A stretch of 26,759 nt of DNA from Bryobacteraceae bacterium (GTDB lineage: Bacteria; Acidobacteriota; Terriglobia; Bryobacterales; Bryobacteraceae). Within the stretch, counting starts at the first letter, position 1. Each line of letters starts with the position of its first letter. The stretch lies in NCBI GenBank assembly GCA_030039005.1, contig JASHQT010000182.1:1-26759 (forward strand), in the 5' to 3' direction. Position numbers and translations under genes: made by a program. Shown piece after piece: positions 6,517 through 14,535 of this stretch. The notes beneath the pieces were generated by a model. That model was not told where the DNA came from, ran no database searches, and saw only the letters and a program-made list of their open reading frames with translations.

Positions 6517-6912
6517 ATGGGTTCAATACAAGCCAGTCCCGATCCCTTGAGCGCCACGTTTTCGGCCTTGGCCGATCCCACGCGCCGCGCCATCCTGGCG
6601 CGGCTTGCCACGGGCGAGACTTCAGTCACCCAGCTCGCCGAGCCGTTCGATATGAGCATGCCCGCGGTCTCCAAGCACCTCAAGGTCCTGGAACACGCGG
6701 GACTGATCGCGCGCGGGCGTGAAGCGCAATGGCGGCCCTGCCGGTTGGAGCCTGCGCCGCTGAAGCAGGCGTCGGACTGGATCGAAAGCTATCGCCGGTT
6801 CTGGGAAGAAAGCTTCGACCGCCTGGATGCGTACCTCGCCGAACTGAAACAGGCCGAATTGAAGAAAGAAACTAAGGAGAAGAAAAAACATGCCCGCAAG
6901 CGCAAAGGCTAG
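6517..6912 (+). CDS. ArsR/SmtB-family HTH transcriptional regulator
   Basis: A 131-aa winged-helix regulator. ALADPTRRAILARLATGE (17-34) is the ArsR opening helix, and VTQLAEPFDMSMPAVSKHLKVLE is the recognition helix region, followed by the GLIARGREAQWRPCRL wing. No metal-binding Cys pair of the arsenic type is seen, which fits the subgroup that controls SRPBCC proteins rather than metal sensing. The tail (KKETKEKKKHARKRKG) is strongly basic and overlaps the start of the next gene by 23 bases, so the last codons also contain that gene's AAGGAG. It probably represses its own operon through the palindrome at 6494-6514. The inducer is unknown. Confidence 0.88.
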   Translation: MGSIQASPDPLSATFSALADPTRRAILARLATGETSVTQLAEPFDMSMPAVSKHLKVLEHAGLIARGREAQWRPCRLEPAPLKQASDWIESYRRFWEESFDRLDAYLAELKQAELKKETKEKKKHARKRKG

Positions 6913-7852
6913 TTCCGCACTGATCGTGACCTTGCCGTCCGATCGCGAAGTCCTGCTGACCCGCGTCTTCCAAGCACCTCGCCGCCTGGTGTTCGAGGCA
7001 TTGAGCAAACCCGAACACGTGCTGCGCTGGTTCGGGCCGCGATTCTGCCCCATCGTCCAGTGCGAGATGGAATTTCGCGCCGGCGGGGAGTGGCGCTATA
7101 TGCTGGCCGGGCCGGGCGGCAAACAAATGGGCATGCGCGGAGTCTATCGCGAGATTGAGCCGCCCGCGCGGATCGTTTCCACCGAGTCCTTCGATGATTA
7201 TCCCGGCACGGAGACGCTGAATTCGCTGACCCTCACGGAAGAAAACGGCGCAACCACGCTTCGGGTGCGAGTTTTGTATCCGTCCAAGGAGGTTCGCGAT
7301 GCGGTGATCGCATCCGGCATGGAGTATGGCGCTGGACAAACCTACGACCGGCTGGAGGAGCATTTGGAAAAAATGGTAACCAACAAGTCCGACGAAGCGG
7401 AACTGATTACCACGCGCATTTTCGACGCGCCGCGCGAGCTTGTGTTCCGCGCCTGGACCGATCCCATGCGCCTGCAGCGCTGGTGGGGGCCGAGGGGCTT
7501 CACCAATCCGGTGTGCGACGTGGATGTGCGTCCGGGCGGTGCGATTCGCATCGAGATGCGCGGGCCGGATGGCAAAGTTTATCCGATGACGGGAACCTAT
7601 CTCGAAATCGTGGAGCCCGAGCGCCTGGTGTTCCTCAGCTCCGCGCTGGACGCCAACAAGCAGCCGCTGTTCGAGGTCCTGAATGTAGTAACATTCGCCG
7701 AAGAGCCGGGCGGCAAAACGAAGCTGACGCTCGAAGTGAAGGTTTCCAAGATCAGGCCGGAAGCGGCTGGGCACATCGCCGGCATGGAGATCGGTTGGAG
7801 CATGTCGCTGGATCGTCTGGCCGCGGAGGTTGCCGGGGAGGAGATCGTATGA
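6890..7852 (+). CDS. Tandem SRPBCC (AHSA1-like) protein
   Basis: A 320-aa protein made of two START-like SRPBCC domains, about residues 12-162 and 168-314. Each begins with the same plan: a 'TR-F-APR-LVFEA' segment (VFQAPRRLVFEAL; IFDAPRELVFRAW), then a RWFGPR / RWWGPRGF turn, then a PGG / AGG hairpin and an EPPAR / EPERLVF strand. AHSA1-like proteins partnered with ArsR regulators are normally single-domain, about 150 aa, so this is a fusion of two. SRPBCC domains bind hydrophobic ligands; the ligand here is unknown. The ATG at 6890 lies in the arsR 3' end behind an AAGGAG. The stop overlaps the next ATG as ATGA. Confidence 0.85.
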   Translation: MPASAKASSALIVTLPSDREVLLTRVFQAPRRLVFEALSKPEHVLRWFGPRFCPIVQCEMEFRAGGEWRYMLAGPGGKQMGMRGVYREIEPPARIVSTESFDDYPGTETLNSLTLTEENGATTLRVRVLYPSKEVRDAVIASGMEYGAGQTYDRLEEHLEKMVTNKSDEAELITTRIFDAPRELVFRAWTDPMRLQRWWGPRGFTNPVCDVDVRPGGAIRIEMRGPDGKVYPMTGTYLEIVEPERLVFLSSALDANKQPLFEVLNVVTFAEEPGGKTKLTLEVKVSKIRPEAAGHIAGMEIGWSMSLDRLAAEVAGEEIV

Positions 7853-8217
7853 CGAAGAATCGCGTGTTGTGGATCGTGCAGGTGATTCTGGCCCTGCTCT
7901 TCCTGATGGCGGGCGGAGTCAAGCTCGCTGCGCCTGCCGATCAACTGGCGAAACAAGCGCCGATGCTTTCCGTGGGGTTCCTGCGATTCGTCAGCGTATG
8001 CGAAATCCTGGGCGCCATCGGGCTGATCCTTCCGTGGCTCCTGCGGATCCAACCGCGCCTCACCCCACTGGCCGCTTCGGCGCTGGTGGTCATCATGATC
8101 GGCGCGATCGTGGTTACGGTGATGACCATGGGCGCACCGATGGCGGCTTTCCCTGCCATCGTGGGCATCTTGCTCGTGTGGGTGGCATATAGCCGCTTCC
8201 GTATGACGCCGGCTTGA
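7849..8217 (+). CDS. DoxX-like small membrane protein
   Basis: A 122-aa protein with four hydrophobic helices: residues about 7-27, 42-64, 70-93 and 97-115. The LFLMAGGVKL segment after the first helix and the RFVSVCEILGAIGLILP segment are the DoxX-like pattern. The ATG at 7849 overlaps the SRPBCC stop by the ATGA junction, so it is translationally coupled as the third gene of the arsR operon. Members of this family sit in the inner membrane and are of uncertain biochemical role. A longer reading frame starting at 7483 exists but lies inside the SRPBCC gene and is not used. Confidence 0.82.
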   Translation: MTKNRVLWIVQVILALLFLMAGGVKLAAPADQLAKQAPMLSVGFLRFVSVCEILGAIGLILPWLLRIQPRLTPLAASALVVIMIGAIVVTVMTMGAPMAAFPAIVGILLVWVAYSRFRMTPA

Positions 8218-8327
8218 TCTGTCCGAACCCGAACAGCTGATCCCACGTCCGCTCTGAATGATTCACCCAGGCGCGGCATTTTCAACGGTTTTCCGGTGGC
8301 GGCATACTTGCTTCCATAGGAGGCCTT

Positions 8328-10778
8328 ATGCTCCCCTCCCTGCGCCTGGCCGTGCGGATGTTGCGCAACAATCCCGGATTTACGGTGGTGGCCATTGTCT
8401 CGCTGGCGATTGGAATCGGCGCGACCTCGGCCGGTTTCAGCATAGCTGACGTGCTGCTTTTGCGGCCGATGCCGGTTCCATCGCCGAGCCGTGTGGTCGC
8501 CATCGCACCCGCTCATGAGGGCGCCTTCGGAACGGATTCCACGCTCTCCTATCCCGATTACCGCGACCTGCGCGACGGCAACCGCACCTTTGAAGGCTTG
8601 GTAGCGTCCTCTTTTGTATCTTTCGGCTTCAGTCCGGACGCCGCAACACTCCCGAAGGTCACTTACGGCGCTTTCGTATCGGGAAATTTCTTTCGCGTTC
8701 TGGGCGTCAGTCCGTCGCTCGGGCGAGGCTTTCTGGACTCGGAGGATCAAGCGATCGGCCGGGATGCGGTCGCCGTGCTAGGGCACGACTTCTGGGTCAC
8801 ACAATTCAATGCCAGCCCTTCGGCGATCGGCTCCACGCTGCGGCTCAACGGCGTGGAATGCAAGATTGTCGGCGTGGTACCGCAGCGCTTTACGGGCGCG
8901 GATGAGTTCGTCAATCCCTCATTGTACGTCCCCATCGCCATGCTGCCGCGCCTCGAAGCGGATAATCCCCTGGAGCGCCGCGATCAACGCTGGTTCACCG
9001 TCAGGGGCCGGCTCAAGCCGGGTGTGAGCCCGGAGCAGGCGCACGCGGATTTGAGCGCGATCGCAGTGCACCTGGAGCAGCTTTATCCCAAGACCAACCG
9101 CGATCGGAATGTTCAGGTGCTTAGCCAACTCCAGCTACGCGTGAAGCAGTCGCCTCCCAACGCCATCATGGCGATCATGATGCTTGTACTGAACCTCTGC
9201 GTCCTGGCAGTGGCCTGCGCCAACGTCGCCGGATTGCTGTTGAGCCGAGCGCGGGCGCGCGCGAGAGAGATGGCCGTCCGCCTGGCGATCGGCGCCGGAC
9301 GCGGTCCTCTGGTGCGCCAGCTCTTGCTTGAAAATCTGCTGCTGGCCGTTGCAGGCGCGCTGGCCGGATTGCTGCTCGCCGATTGGATCGTCGGCTTTTT
9401 CAACAGCATCCCCATCCCCACGGACATACCCATTGTGTTCCACGCCGAGATCGATGAGCGCATGTTCCTGTTCACTCTGGGCGTCGCCGTCCTCAGCACG
9501 CTGGTGTTCGGGTTGGCTCCCGCATTGCGTACCACTCGCGTCGACCTGGTCCCCGCTCTCAAAACCTCCGACGCCGACAGCGCAGGAAAATCAAAACTGT
9601 GGGGCCGCAACGCCATTGTGGTGGCTCAGGTGGCGCTGTCGCTGGTCTTACTGGTTGTTTCCGCAATCGTGTGGCAAGGCTTTCAGAGGCAGCTCGCGCA
9701 AGGACCGGGATTCCGGACCGAGGGGTTATACCTGGCGACCTTCGATACGACGCCGATCCACTACTCTCCGCCGCAGACCCGCAATTTCTATAAGAATCTC
9801 CTGGATCAGGCTCGCCAGGCGCCCGGCGTTCGTTCGGCCGCGCTGACTTCGGGAATTCCGCTGGGATTCGATCAGTCCACTCTGGGCGTGGTGCCGGAAG
9901 GCTACGCGGTGCGGAGCGGAGAACAGGCGTTTCCGGCGCTGAACTTCTACGTGAGCGACGGTTACTTTCAAACGCAAGGCGTCCGCCTGCTGCGCGGGCG
10001 CGGTTTCCGCGAAACGGATCGCGAGGGCGATCCGCTGGTGGCCGTCGTGAACGTTCACTTCGCCGAGCATTATTGGCCCCGCGAGGACGCGGTCGGCAAG
10101 CGGTTTCATTTACACGATGCTTCCGGGCCGCTGGTGGAGATTGTGGGCGTCGCCGAAACGGGCAAATATGTTTGGATCGCGGAGCCGCCGCTGGACTTTA
10201 TTTACCTTCCGTCCATGCAGTATCCCGTGTCGCATTTGACCCTGATCACGGAATCGAGCGGCCTCGATTCCGCGAATCTTGCACCCGTGGTCCGCGACCT
10301 GGTGCGAGGGATCGACCGCTCCATGCCTATGGTGGGCGCCCGAACGATGGCCGATTTCTACACCCAGCGCGCTGTGAAGACGACGAATATGCTCGTCGAA
10401 GTGATCACCGGCCTGGGAGCCATGGGACTGGCGCTGGCCATGGTCGGGCTTTACGCACTGGTGGCGTATTCGGTCAGCCGCCGGTCGCGCGAGATCGGCG
10501 TTCGGATGGCGATTGGCGCCGACCGTCCCAGCGTGCTGCGCATGGTGCTGCGGCAGGGATTGGTCCTGGGATCGATGGGTGCGGGCGTAGGCTTGATCCT
10601 CAGCTACCTGGCCTGCCGCGCCCTGGCGTCGTCCTTGTGGGCCTTGGCCGCGGGCGTCGATTACTTTCTGCTACCTGCGGTCGCGCTGCCGCTTCTGCTG
10701 GTAACGCTACTGGCCGCCTACGTTCCCGCGCGGCGCGCGTCGCTCATCGATCCGATGCGGGCGCTGCGGGACGAGTGA
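8328..10778 (+). CDS. Acidobacterial duplicated orphan permease (ADOP/MacB-like ABC permease)
   Basis: An 816-aa membrane protein with the doubled MacB/FtsX plan. It has an N-terminal helix (about 15-40, NNPGFTVVAIVSLAIGIGA), a periplasmic MacB core domain (about 45-270), and an FtsX helix set (about 277-405) with REMAVRLAIGAGR. A second N-terminal-type helix (about 425-447) follows, then a second periplasmic domain and a final FtsX set (about 685-810) containing SREIGVRMAIGAD. These large permeases are abundant in Acidobacteriota and are called orphan because, as here, no ABC ATPase gene is adjacent. This copy lacks the N-terminal PadR-like extension some have. The ATG at 8328 follows an AGGAGG at good distance; a weak CATACT -10 lies at 8303. 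The substrate is unknown. Confidence 0.9.
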   Translation: MLPSLRLAVRMLRNNPGFTVVAIVSLAIGIGATSAGFSIADVLLLRPMPVPSPSRVVAIAPAHEGAFGTDSTLSYPDYRDLRDGNRTFEGLVASSFVSFGFSPDAATLPKVTYGAFVSGNFFRVLGVSPSLGRGFLDSEDQAIGRDAVAVLGHDFWVTQFNASPSAIGSTLRLNGVECKIVGVVPQRFTGADEFVNPSLYVPIAMLPRLEADNPLERRDQRWFTVRGRLKPGVSPEQAHADLSAIAVHLEQLYPKTNRDRNVQVLSQLQLRVKQSPPNAIMAIMMLVLNLCVLAVACANVAGLLLSRARARAREMAVRLAIGAGRGPLVRQLLLENLLLAVAGALAGLLLADWIVGFFNSIPIPTDIPIVFHAEIDERMFLFTLGVAVLSTLVFGLAPALRTTRVDLVPALKTSDADSAGKSKLWGRNAIVVAQVALSLVLLVVSAIVWQGFQRQLAQGPGFRTEGLYLATFDTTPIHYSPPQTRNFYKNLLDQARQAPGVRSAALTSGIPLGFDQSTLGVVPEGYAVRSGEQAFPALNFYVSDGYFQTQGVRLLRGRGFRETDREGDPLVAVVNVHFAEHYWPREDAVGKRFHLHDASGPLVEIVGVAETGKYVWIAEPPLDFIYLPSMQYPVSHLTLITESSGLDSANLAPVVRDLVRGIDRSMPMVGARTMADFYTQRAVKTTNMLVEVITGLGAMGLALAMVGLYALVAYSVSRRSREIGVRMAIGADRPSVLRMVLRQGLVLGSMGAGVGLILSYLACRALASSLWALAAGVDYFLLPAVALPLLLVTLLAAYVPARRASLIDPMRALRDE

Positions 10779-10808
10779 AGCCACGCGCGTTTTAAACCGG
10801 CTTCCCGT

Positions 10809-10837
10809 TTGAATTCGCCGCGCGCGTGCAGTATACT
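10809..10837 (+). promoter_or_regulatory. Promoter of the amidohydrolase-DsrE unit
   Basis: TTGAAT (10809-10814), a 17-base spacer and TATACT (10832-10837) give a good sigma-70 promoter 25 bases before the ATG at 10863. The predicted leader is about 19 bases. Confidence 0.55.
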
Positions 10838-10862
10838 CGCAGCCGCGAGAAGACGATAAACA

Positions 10863-11912
10863 ATGCGCAATCGACGAGAATTCCTACGGCATTTGGCAGC
10901 GGTTCCGGCAGCGCTGGTCGCCGCGCGCGCCGCCGGGCAATCCAGCAATTCGCGCCGCGAAGTACGCGTGGGCGCAAAGCGCGTCAAGGTAGTGGACATC
11001 CACGCGCACGCGACGCTTCCCGAAGTAGCGGATTTGGTTCGCGACTCACCGCTCGCGCGATTCACGCGCGCGGCGCTGCCGCTCGACGACCGTCGCATCC
11101 AGCAAATGGACCAGCGCGGCATCGACGTGCAGGCTGTCTCGGTGAACGTATTTTGGTGGTATCAGGCCGATCGCGACTTAGCCACGAAGATCGTCCTGGC
11201 GCAGGATGAGGGGCTGGCGCGGGGGTGCGCCGCGCATCCGGACCGCTTTGTCGCGCTGTCATCGCCCGCGCTGCAATTTCCCTATCTCGCCGCCGAGCAG
11301 CTCGAACACGCCGTGAAGCAACTGGGAGTGCGCGGAGCCTCTGTCGGCGGGCATGTCAACGGCGAGCCGCTGTCGAGCCCCAAATACGATCCGTTCTGGG
11401 CCAAGGTGCAGGAGCTCGGGGTGCTGGTGTTCATGCATCCGAATAATTCGGAGAACATCGTGAAGCCGGACGCGCTGCAAGGCGCGGGGGACCTGGGAAA
11501 CGTGCTCGGAAACCCGTTCGAGACCACGCTGTTTTTCGCGCACCTGATTTACGACGGCACCCTGGACCGTTTTCCTGGCCTGAAGATTTGCGGCGCGCAC
11601 GGCGCGGGGTACCTCGCGTCTTACTTCGGGCGCACCGACGTCGCCTGTGACGTTCGCCCCAACGCGAAATGTGTAAATAAGAAAAAGCCGCGCGAATATC
11701 TGCGCGATCAGATCCTGGCGGATTCGATGGTCTTTTCAGCCGAAGGCGTGCGCCACCTGGTCGCCGAAATGGGTGCAAGCCAAGTTGTGTATGGAACGGA
11801 CATGCCGTACGTGTGGCCGGACACCGTGGACGCGATTCTTGAAGCGGACATTACCGACGCGCAGAAGGAAGCGATCCTGGGTGGTAACATGTCGAGGTTG
11901 CTGCGGCTGTAA
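10863..11912 (+). CDS. Exported amidohydrolase (Amidohydro_2 / ACMSD-like)
   Basis: A 349-aa metal-dependent TIM-barrel hydrolase or decarboxylase. DIHAHAT (45-51) supplies the HxH metal ligands His47 and His49. MHPNN carries His192, GAHGAGY carries His246, and GTDMPY carries Asp313. These are the metal and catalytic positions of the amidohydrolase-2 group that includes aminocarboxymuconate-semialdehyde decarboxylase. The N-terminus MRNRREFLRH followed by AAVPAALVAARAAG is a near-consensus Tat signal (RREFLR), so a folded, metal-loaded enzyme is probably exported. The substrate cannot be read from sequence. A DsrE-family gene begins 22 bases downstream and is probably cotranscribed. Confidence 0.85.
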   Translation: MRNRREFLRHLAAVPAALVAARAAGQSSNSRREVRVGAKRVKVVDIHAHATLPEVADLVRDSPLARFTRAALPLDDRRIQQMDQRGIDVQAVSVNVFWWYQADRDLATKIVLAQDEGLARGCAAHPDRFVALSSPALQFPYLAAEQLEHAVKQLGVRGASVGGHVNGEPLSSPKYDPFWAKVQELGVLVFMHPNNSENIVKPDALQGAGDLGNVLGNPFETTLFFAHLIYDGTLDRFPGLKICGAHGAGYLASYFGRTDVACDVRPNAKCVNKKKPREYLRDQILADSMVFSAEGVRHLVAEMGASQVVYGTDMPYVWPDTVDAILEADITDAQKEAILGGNMSRLLRL

Positions 11913-11934
11913 ACTTTCTGCTGGGAGACCTCGA

Positions 11935-12477
11935 ATGAAGACAACGTTGTTCTTTGCGGCGGCGTGCGCCTCGCTCATCGGATGCTGCACGCCGTTGCCG
12001 GCGCAGACGCTGGCGATTGCAGGCGGACCGGTGGCGAGAGACGTGCCCGGCGCCAAGGATCTGCCCAATCCCAAAGTCACGTACAAGGTGGTGTTCGATA
12101 TAGCCAAGGCGGCGCCGAAGATCGACGACGTAAATCCGGGTCTCGAAACGGTGGTGCGATACGTCAACACGCTCGCCAAATATGGCGTGCCAGCGGATCA
12201 TCGCAAGATCGCCGTGGTTTTCCATCAGGGCGCCACCGACATTGTGATGGACAACGACGCGTTTAAGGCGCGCAATGACGGCCACGACAATCCCAATATC
12301 GCGCTGATTCAAAGTATGAAGCAGGCCGGCGTCGATTTTCGCGTTTGTGGCCAGGCGGTGACGGCGCGGAAGATCGATGTGAAGACCATTCAGCCGGAGA
12401 TCGAGCTGGATCTGTGGGCGCTGACCACGATCGTCGATCTGGAGCTACGCGGATACGTGCACATCCCCGGCGAGTAA
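11935..12477 (+). CDS. Exported DsrE/DsrF-family protein
   Basis: A 180-aa protein. After a hydrophobic leader, YKVVFDIAKA begins the first strand. PADHRKIAVVFHQGATDIVMDN and then MKQAGVDFRVCGQAVTARKI follow the DsrE/YchN fold order, with Cys in the VCGQA position where sulfur-carrying members have their active Cys. The leader has LIGC (14-17), which fits a lipobox, so it may be a lipoprotein; cleavage after PLPAQ is the alternative. The start is the ATG at 11935, ten bases after a GGGAG; a longer frame from 11773 only overlaps the amidohydrolase. Its stop is four bases from the end of the convergent DUF2277 gene. Whether it handles sulfur is unknown. Confidence 0.75.
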   Translation: MKTTLFFAAACASLIGCCTPLPAQTLAIAGGPVARDVPGAKDLPNPKVTYKVVFDIAKAAPKIDDVNPGLETVVRYVNTLAKYGVPADHRKIAVVFHQGATDIVMDNDAFKARNDGHDNPNIALIQSMKQAGVDFRVCGQAVTARKIDVKTIQPEIELDLWALTTIVDLELRGYVHIPGE

Positions 12478-12481
12478 CGAG

Positions 12482-12751
12482 CTAATCGCCGAAGCGCTCG
12501 GCCGCGCGCGCCCGCGCTTTCGCCGCTTCTTCCTCGCGATTCTTCGGCGGCGCGCTGGTTTCGAGCGATCCGAGCAGGCGCGCGGAGACGGCGGCAATCT
12601 CCCGCACCGCGTCGTCGAACAGCTTTTCATTCGCCTTCGACGGCTTGTGGAATCCGGTGATTTTGCGCACGAACTGGAGCGACGCGGCGCGGACTTCGTC
12701 GTCGGTCACGGGCGGATCGAAATTGAATAGAGTTCGGATGTTTCGGCACAT
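12482..12751 (-). CDS. DUF2277-family protein
   Basis: An 89-aa protein opening with MCRNIRTLFNFDPPVTDDE, then AASLQFVRKITGFHKPSKANE and a helical LFDDAVREIAAVSARLL. This is the conserved layout of the DUF2277 family, small cytosolic proteins of unknown function that almost invariably begin MCRNI. The tail (APPKNREEEAAKARARAAERFGD) is charged and probably disordered. It starts three bases after the ECF42 sigma-factor stop and is therefore the last gene of the sigma-factor operon, although no strong Shine-Dalgarno is seen before its ATG. Confidence 0.85.
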   Translation of the reverse strand: MCRNIRTLFNFDPPVTDDEVRAASLQFVRKITGFHKPSKANEKLFDDAVREIAAVSARLLGSLETSAPPKNREEEAAKARARAAERFGD

Positions 12752-12754
12752 AAT

Positions 12755-14038
12755 TTAGGTCTGAGACGAACAGGCGCGGGCCCGGCCGAGTAGCAGTTCG
12801 CGCTCGCGGGAGTTTTGGGTGAGGGACGCGGCGCGCTCGAATTCGGTGCGAGCTTCGTCCGTGCGTCCCAGTTTAAGCAGGAAATCGCCGCGCACGCTCG
12901 GCAACAAATGATAGTTTGCGAGCGACGGCGAGGAGCTCAGCGAGTCCACGATTGCGAGGCCCGCGGCCGGTCCGAACGCCATCGCAACCGCCACCGCGCG
13001 ATTCAATTCCACCACCGGCGATGGCGAGATCGCAGCAAGCTCCAAATAGAGACCGGCGATCTGCGGCCAGTCGGTTTCCTCGGCAGTGTGCGCTCGCGCG
13101 TGACACGCGACGATCGCAGCCTGAAGCTGATAGGGACCGGACTCGCCGCCAAGCCTTTGCGCCCGATCGAGCGCGGCTAGGCCGCGGCGAATCAGAACGT
13201 GATCCCAAAGCGCGCGGTTCTGATCCAGGAGGAGGATGGGCTCTCCCGATGGCCCCCTGCGCGCCTGCGAGCGCGAAGCCTGGATCTCCATCAGTGCCAC
13301 CAGTCCGTGGACTTCGGCTTCCTCGGGCGCGAGCTCGGCCACGATACGCCCCAGCCGCAAGGCGTCTTCGCACAATGCCGGTCGCATCCAGTCTTCGCCC
13401 GCCGTGGCCGAATAGCCTTCGTTGAAGATCAGGTAAATCACTTCCAGCACCGAAGCGAGGCGCGCGGCGAGCTCGGGACCGCGCGGGACTTCGAACGGAA
13501 CCGCGGCATCGCTCAGCGCCCGCTTGGCCCGCACGATGCGCTGCGCGATGGTGGACTCCGATGCCAGGAACGCGCGCGCGATCTCCGCGGTCGTCAGTCC
13601 GCCGAGCAGACGCAGCGTGAGCGCCACGCGCGCTTCGGGCGAGAGAACCGGATGACAGGCGGTGAAGATGAGCCGCAACAGATCGTCTCCCACGGGATCG
13701 TCCATGGATGTTTCGAAATCCGGCGCCTTCCTCTGTCCGGCTTCGATCTCGCGCCCAAGTTCCTCCTGCTTGCGCTCGAATCGCTTGTTGCGCCGCAGGA
13801 CATCGATGGCGCGATTCTTGGCCGCGGCCATCAGCCAGGCGCCGGGGTTGCGCGGAACGCCGGATGCGGGCCACTGCTCGAGCGCGGCGACGAGGGCGTC
13901 CTGCGCCAGTTCCTCCGCGATGCCGACGTCGCGCACGATGCGCGCCAGGCCCGCGATCAGCCGCGCCGACTCGATGCGCCAGACGGCGTCAATCGCTTTG
14001 TGCGCGTCGGCTTTGTGCGTCTCGGTAGCGGTGCTCAC
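12755..14038 (-). CDS. ECF42-type RNA polymerase sigma factor with C-terminal TPR-like extension
   Basis: A 427-aa extracytoplasmic-function sigma factor. Sigma region 2 is AVWRIESARLIAGLARIVRDVGIAEELAQ and continues through NPGAWLMAAAKNRAIDVLRR. Sigma region 4 is LRLLGGLTTAEIARAFLASESTIAQRIVRAKRAL. The remaining 240 residues (DUF6596-like, starting at VLEVIYLIFNEGYSAT, then TPR-like helices ending with RTDEARTEFERA) are the large extension that defines ECF42. That group has no classical anti-sigma factor and its genes sit with YCII/DGPF proteins, exactly as here. The start is a GTG at 14036-14038 with no Shine-Dalgarno, inside a perfect inverted repeat (14022-14047), 17 bases after the preceding stop. 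Target genes include, presumably, its own operon. Confidence 0.9.
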   Translation of the reverse strand: MSTATETHKADAHKAIDAVWRIESARLIAGLARIVRDVGIAEELAQDALVAALEQWPASGVPRNPGAWLMAAAKNRAIDVLRRNKRFERKQEELGREIEAGQRKAPDFETSMDDPVGDDLLRLIFTACHPVLSPEARVALTLRLLGGLTTAEIARAFLASESTIAQRIVRAKRALSDAAVPFEVPRGPELAARLASVLEVIYLIFNEGYSATAGEDWMRPALCEDALRLGRIVAELAPEEAEVHGLVALMEIQASRSQARRGPSGEPILLLDQNRALWDHVLIRRGLAALDRAQRLGGESGPYQLQAAIVACHARAHTAEETDWPQIAGLYLELAAISPSPVVELNRAVAVAMAFGPAAGLAIVDSLSSSPSLANYHLLPSVRGDFLLKLGRTDEARTEFERAASLTQNSRERELLLGRARACSSQT

Positions 14039-14047
14039 CGCTACCGA
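14022..14047. promoter_or_regulatory. Inverted repeat covering the ECF42 sigma-factor start codon
   Basis: Two perfect 12-base arms (14022-14033 and 14036-14047) are separated by two bases. In the mRNA (minus strand) this forms an 11-bp stem with a GAGC tetraloop. The GTG start at 14036-14038 is at the top of the 5' arm, so the fold would bury the start codon, and the 3' arm is within codons 2-6. It could couple translation of the sigma factor to ribosomes finishing the upstream YCII gene, or be a DNA operator. Confidence 0.6.
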
Positions 14048-14055
14048 TCACAGCA

Positions 14056-14493
14056 TTAATCGGCTTTCCCGCGCAAGCCGGTGTTCCACTCATCGTATGC
14101 AAGCCCGGCTTCAGAAGCCGCCTCATGCACTTCCGGCGGGAACTCCGACATTTCGTGCACCTGGCGGATCTCGATGGTCTCGTCTTGGGGCGCCGGGCAG
14201 CGCTTGGCCCACTCGATGGCCTCTTCCTTGGATTTGACCTGAATCATCCAATATCCGCCGATGGTTTCCTTGGCCTCAATGAACGGGCCGTCGGTGACGT
14301 GCGGCTTTCCGCCGGAGAACGAGACGCGCGCGCCGGCTGACGGCGGATGCAGCCCGTTCAGCTCCAGCAGCACGCCGGCTTTTTGCAGGGTCTCGTTGTA
14401 CTTGCCCATGGCGACGACGGCTTGGGGATCGGGCATCGTGCCGGGGGCGGCCTTTTCGTAGCCTTTGGGAATTACCAGCATCATGAATCGCAT
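14056..14493 (-). CDS. YCII/DGPF-domain protein 2
   Basis: A 145-aa protein with the MRFMMLV start and the VTDGPFIEAKE signature (DGPF at 68-71) of the YCII/DGPF family, then IGGYWMIQVKSKEEAIEWAKRCP and a short helical tail. These small dimeric alpha/beta-barrel proteins are of uncertain biochemical function. They are the standard genomic partners of ECF42 sigma factors. The ATG at 14493 follows an AAGGAG. It is a divergent paralogue of the gene just upstream at 14536-14910, sharing the same domain length and DGPF position, but it carries a longer C-terminus (AASEAGLAYDEWNTG). It ends 17 bases before the sigma-factor GTG. Confidence 0.88.
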   Translation of the reverse strand: MRFMMLVIPKGYEKAAPGTMPDPQAVVAMGKYNETLQKAGVLLELNGLHPPSAGARVSFSGGKPHVTDGPFIEAKETIGGYWMIQVKSKEEAIEWAKRCPAPQDETIEIRQVHEMSEFPPEVHEAASEAGLAYDEWNTGLRGKAD

Positions 14494-14535
14494 ATAGAGT
14501 TGCTCCTTGGTTGAATTTAATCTCCGGGCCGGGGC

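Noticed and set aside
6872..7774. Open 300-codon frame on the minus strand
   Set aside because: Antisense shadow of the tandem SRPBCC gene, which has clear domains and a ribosome-binding site.
8218..8240. CTGT...ACAG inverted repeat after the DoxX-like gene as terminator
   Set aside because: Only four paired bases around a long loop and no T-tract.
13199..14059. Open 286-codon frame on the plus strand
   Set aside because: Antisense to the ECF42 sigma-factor gene; no family resemblance.
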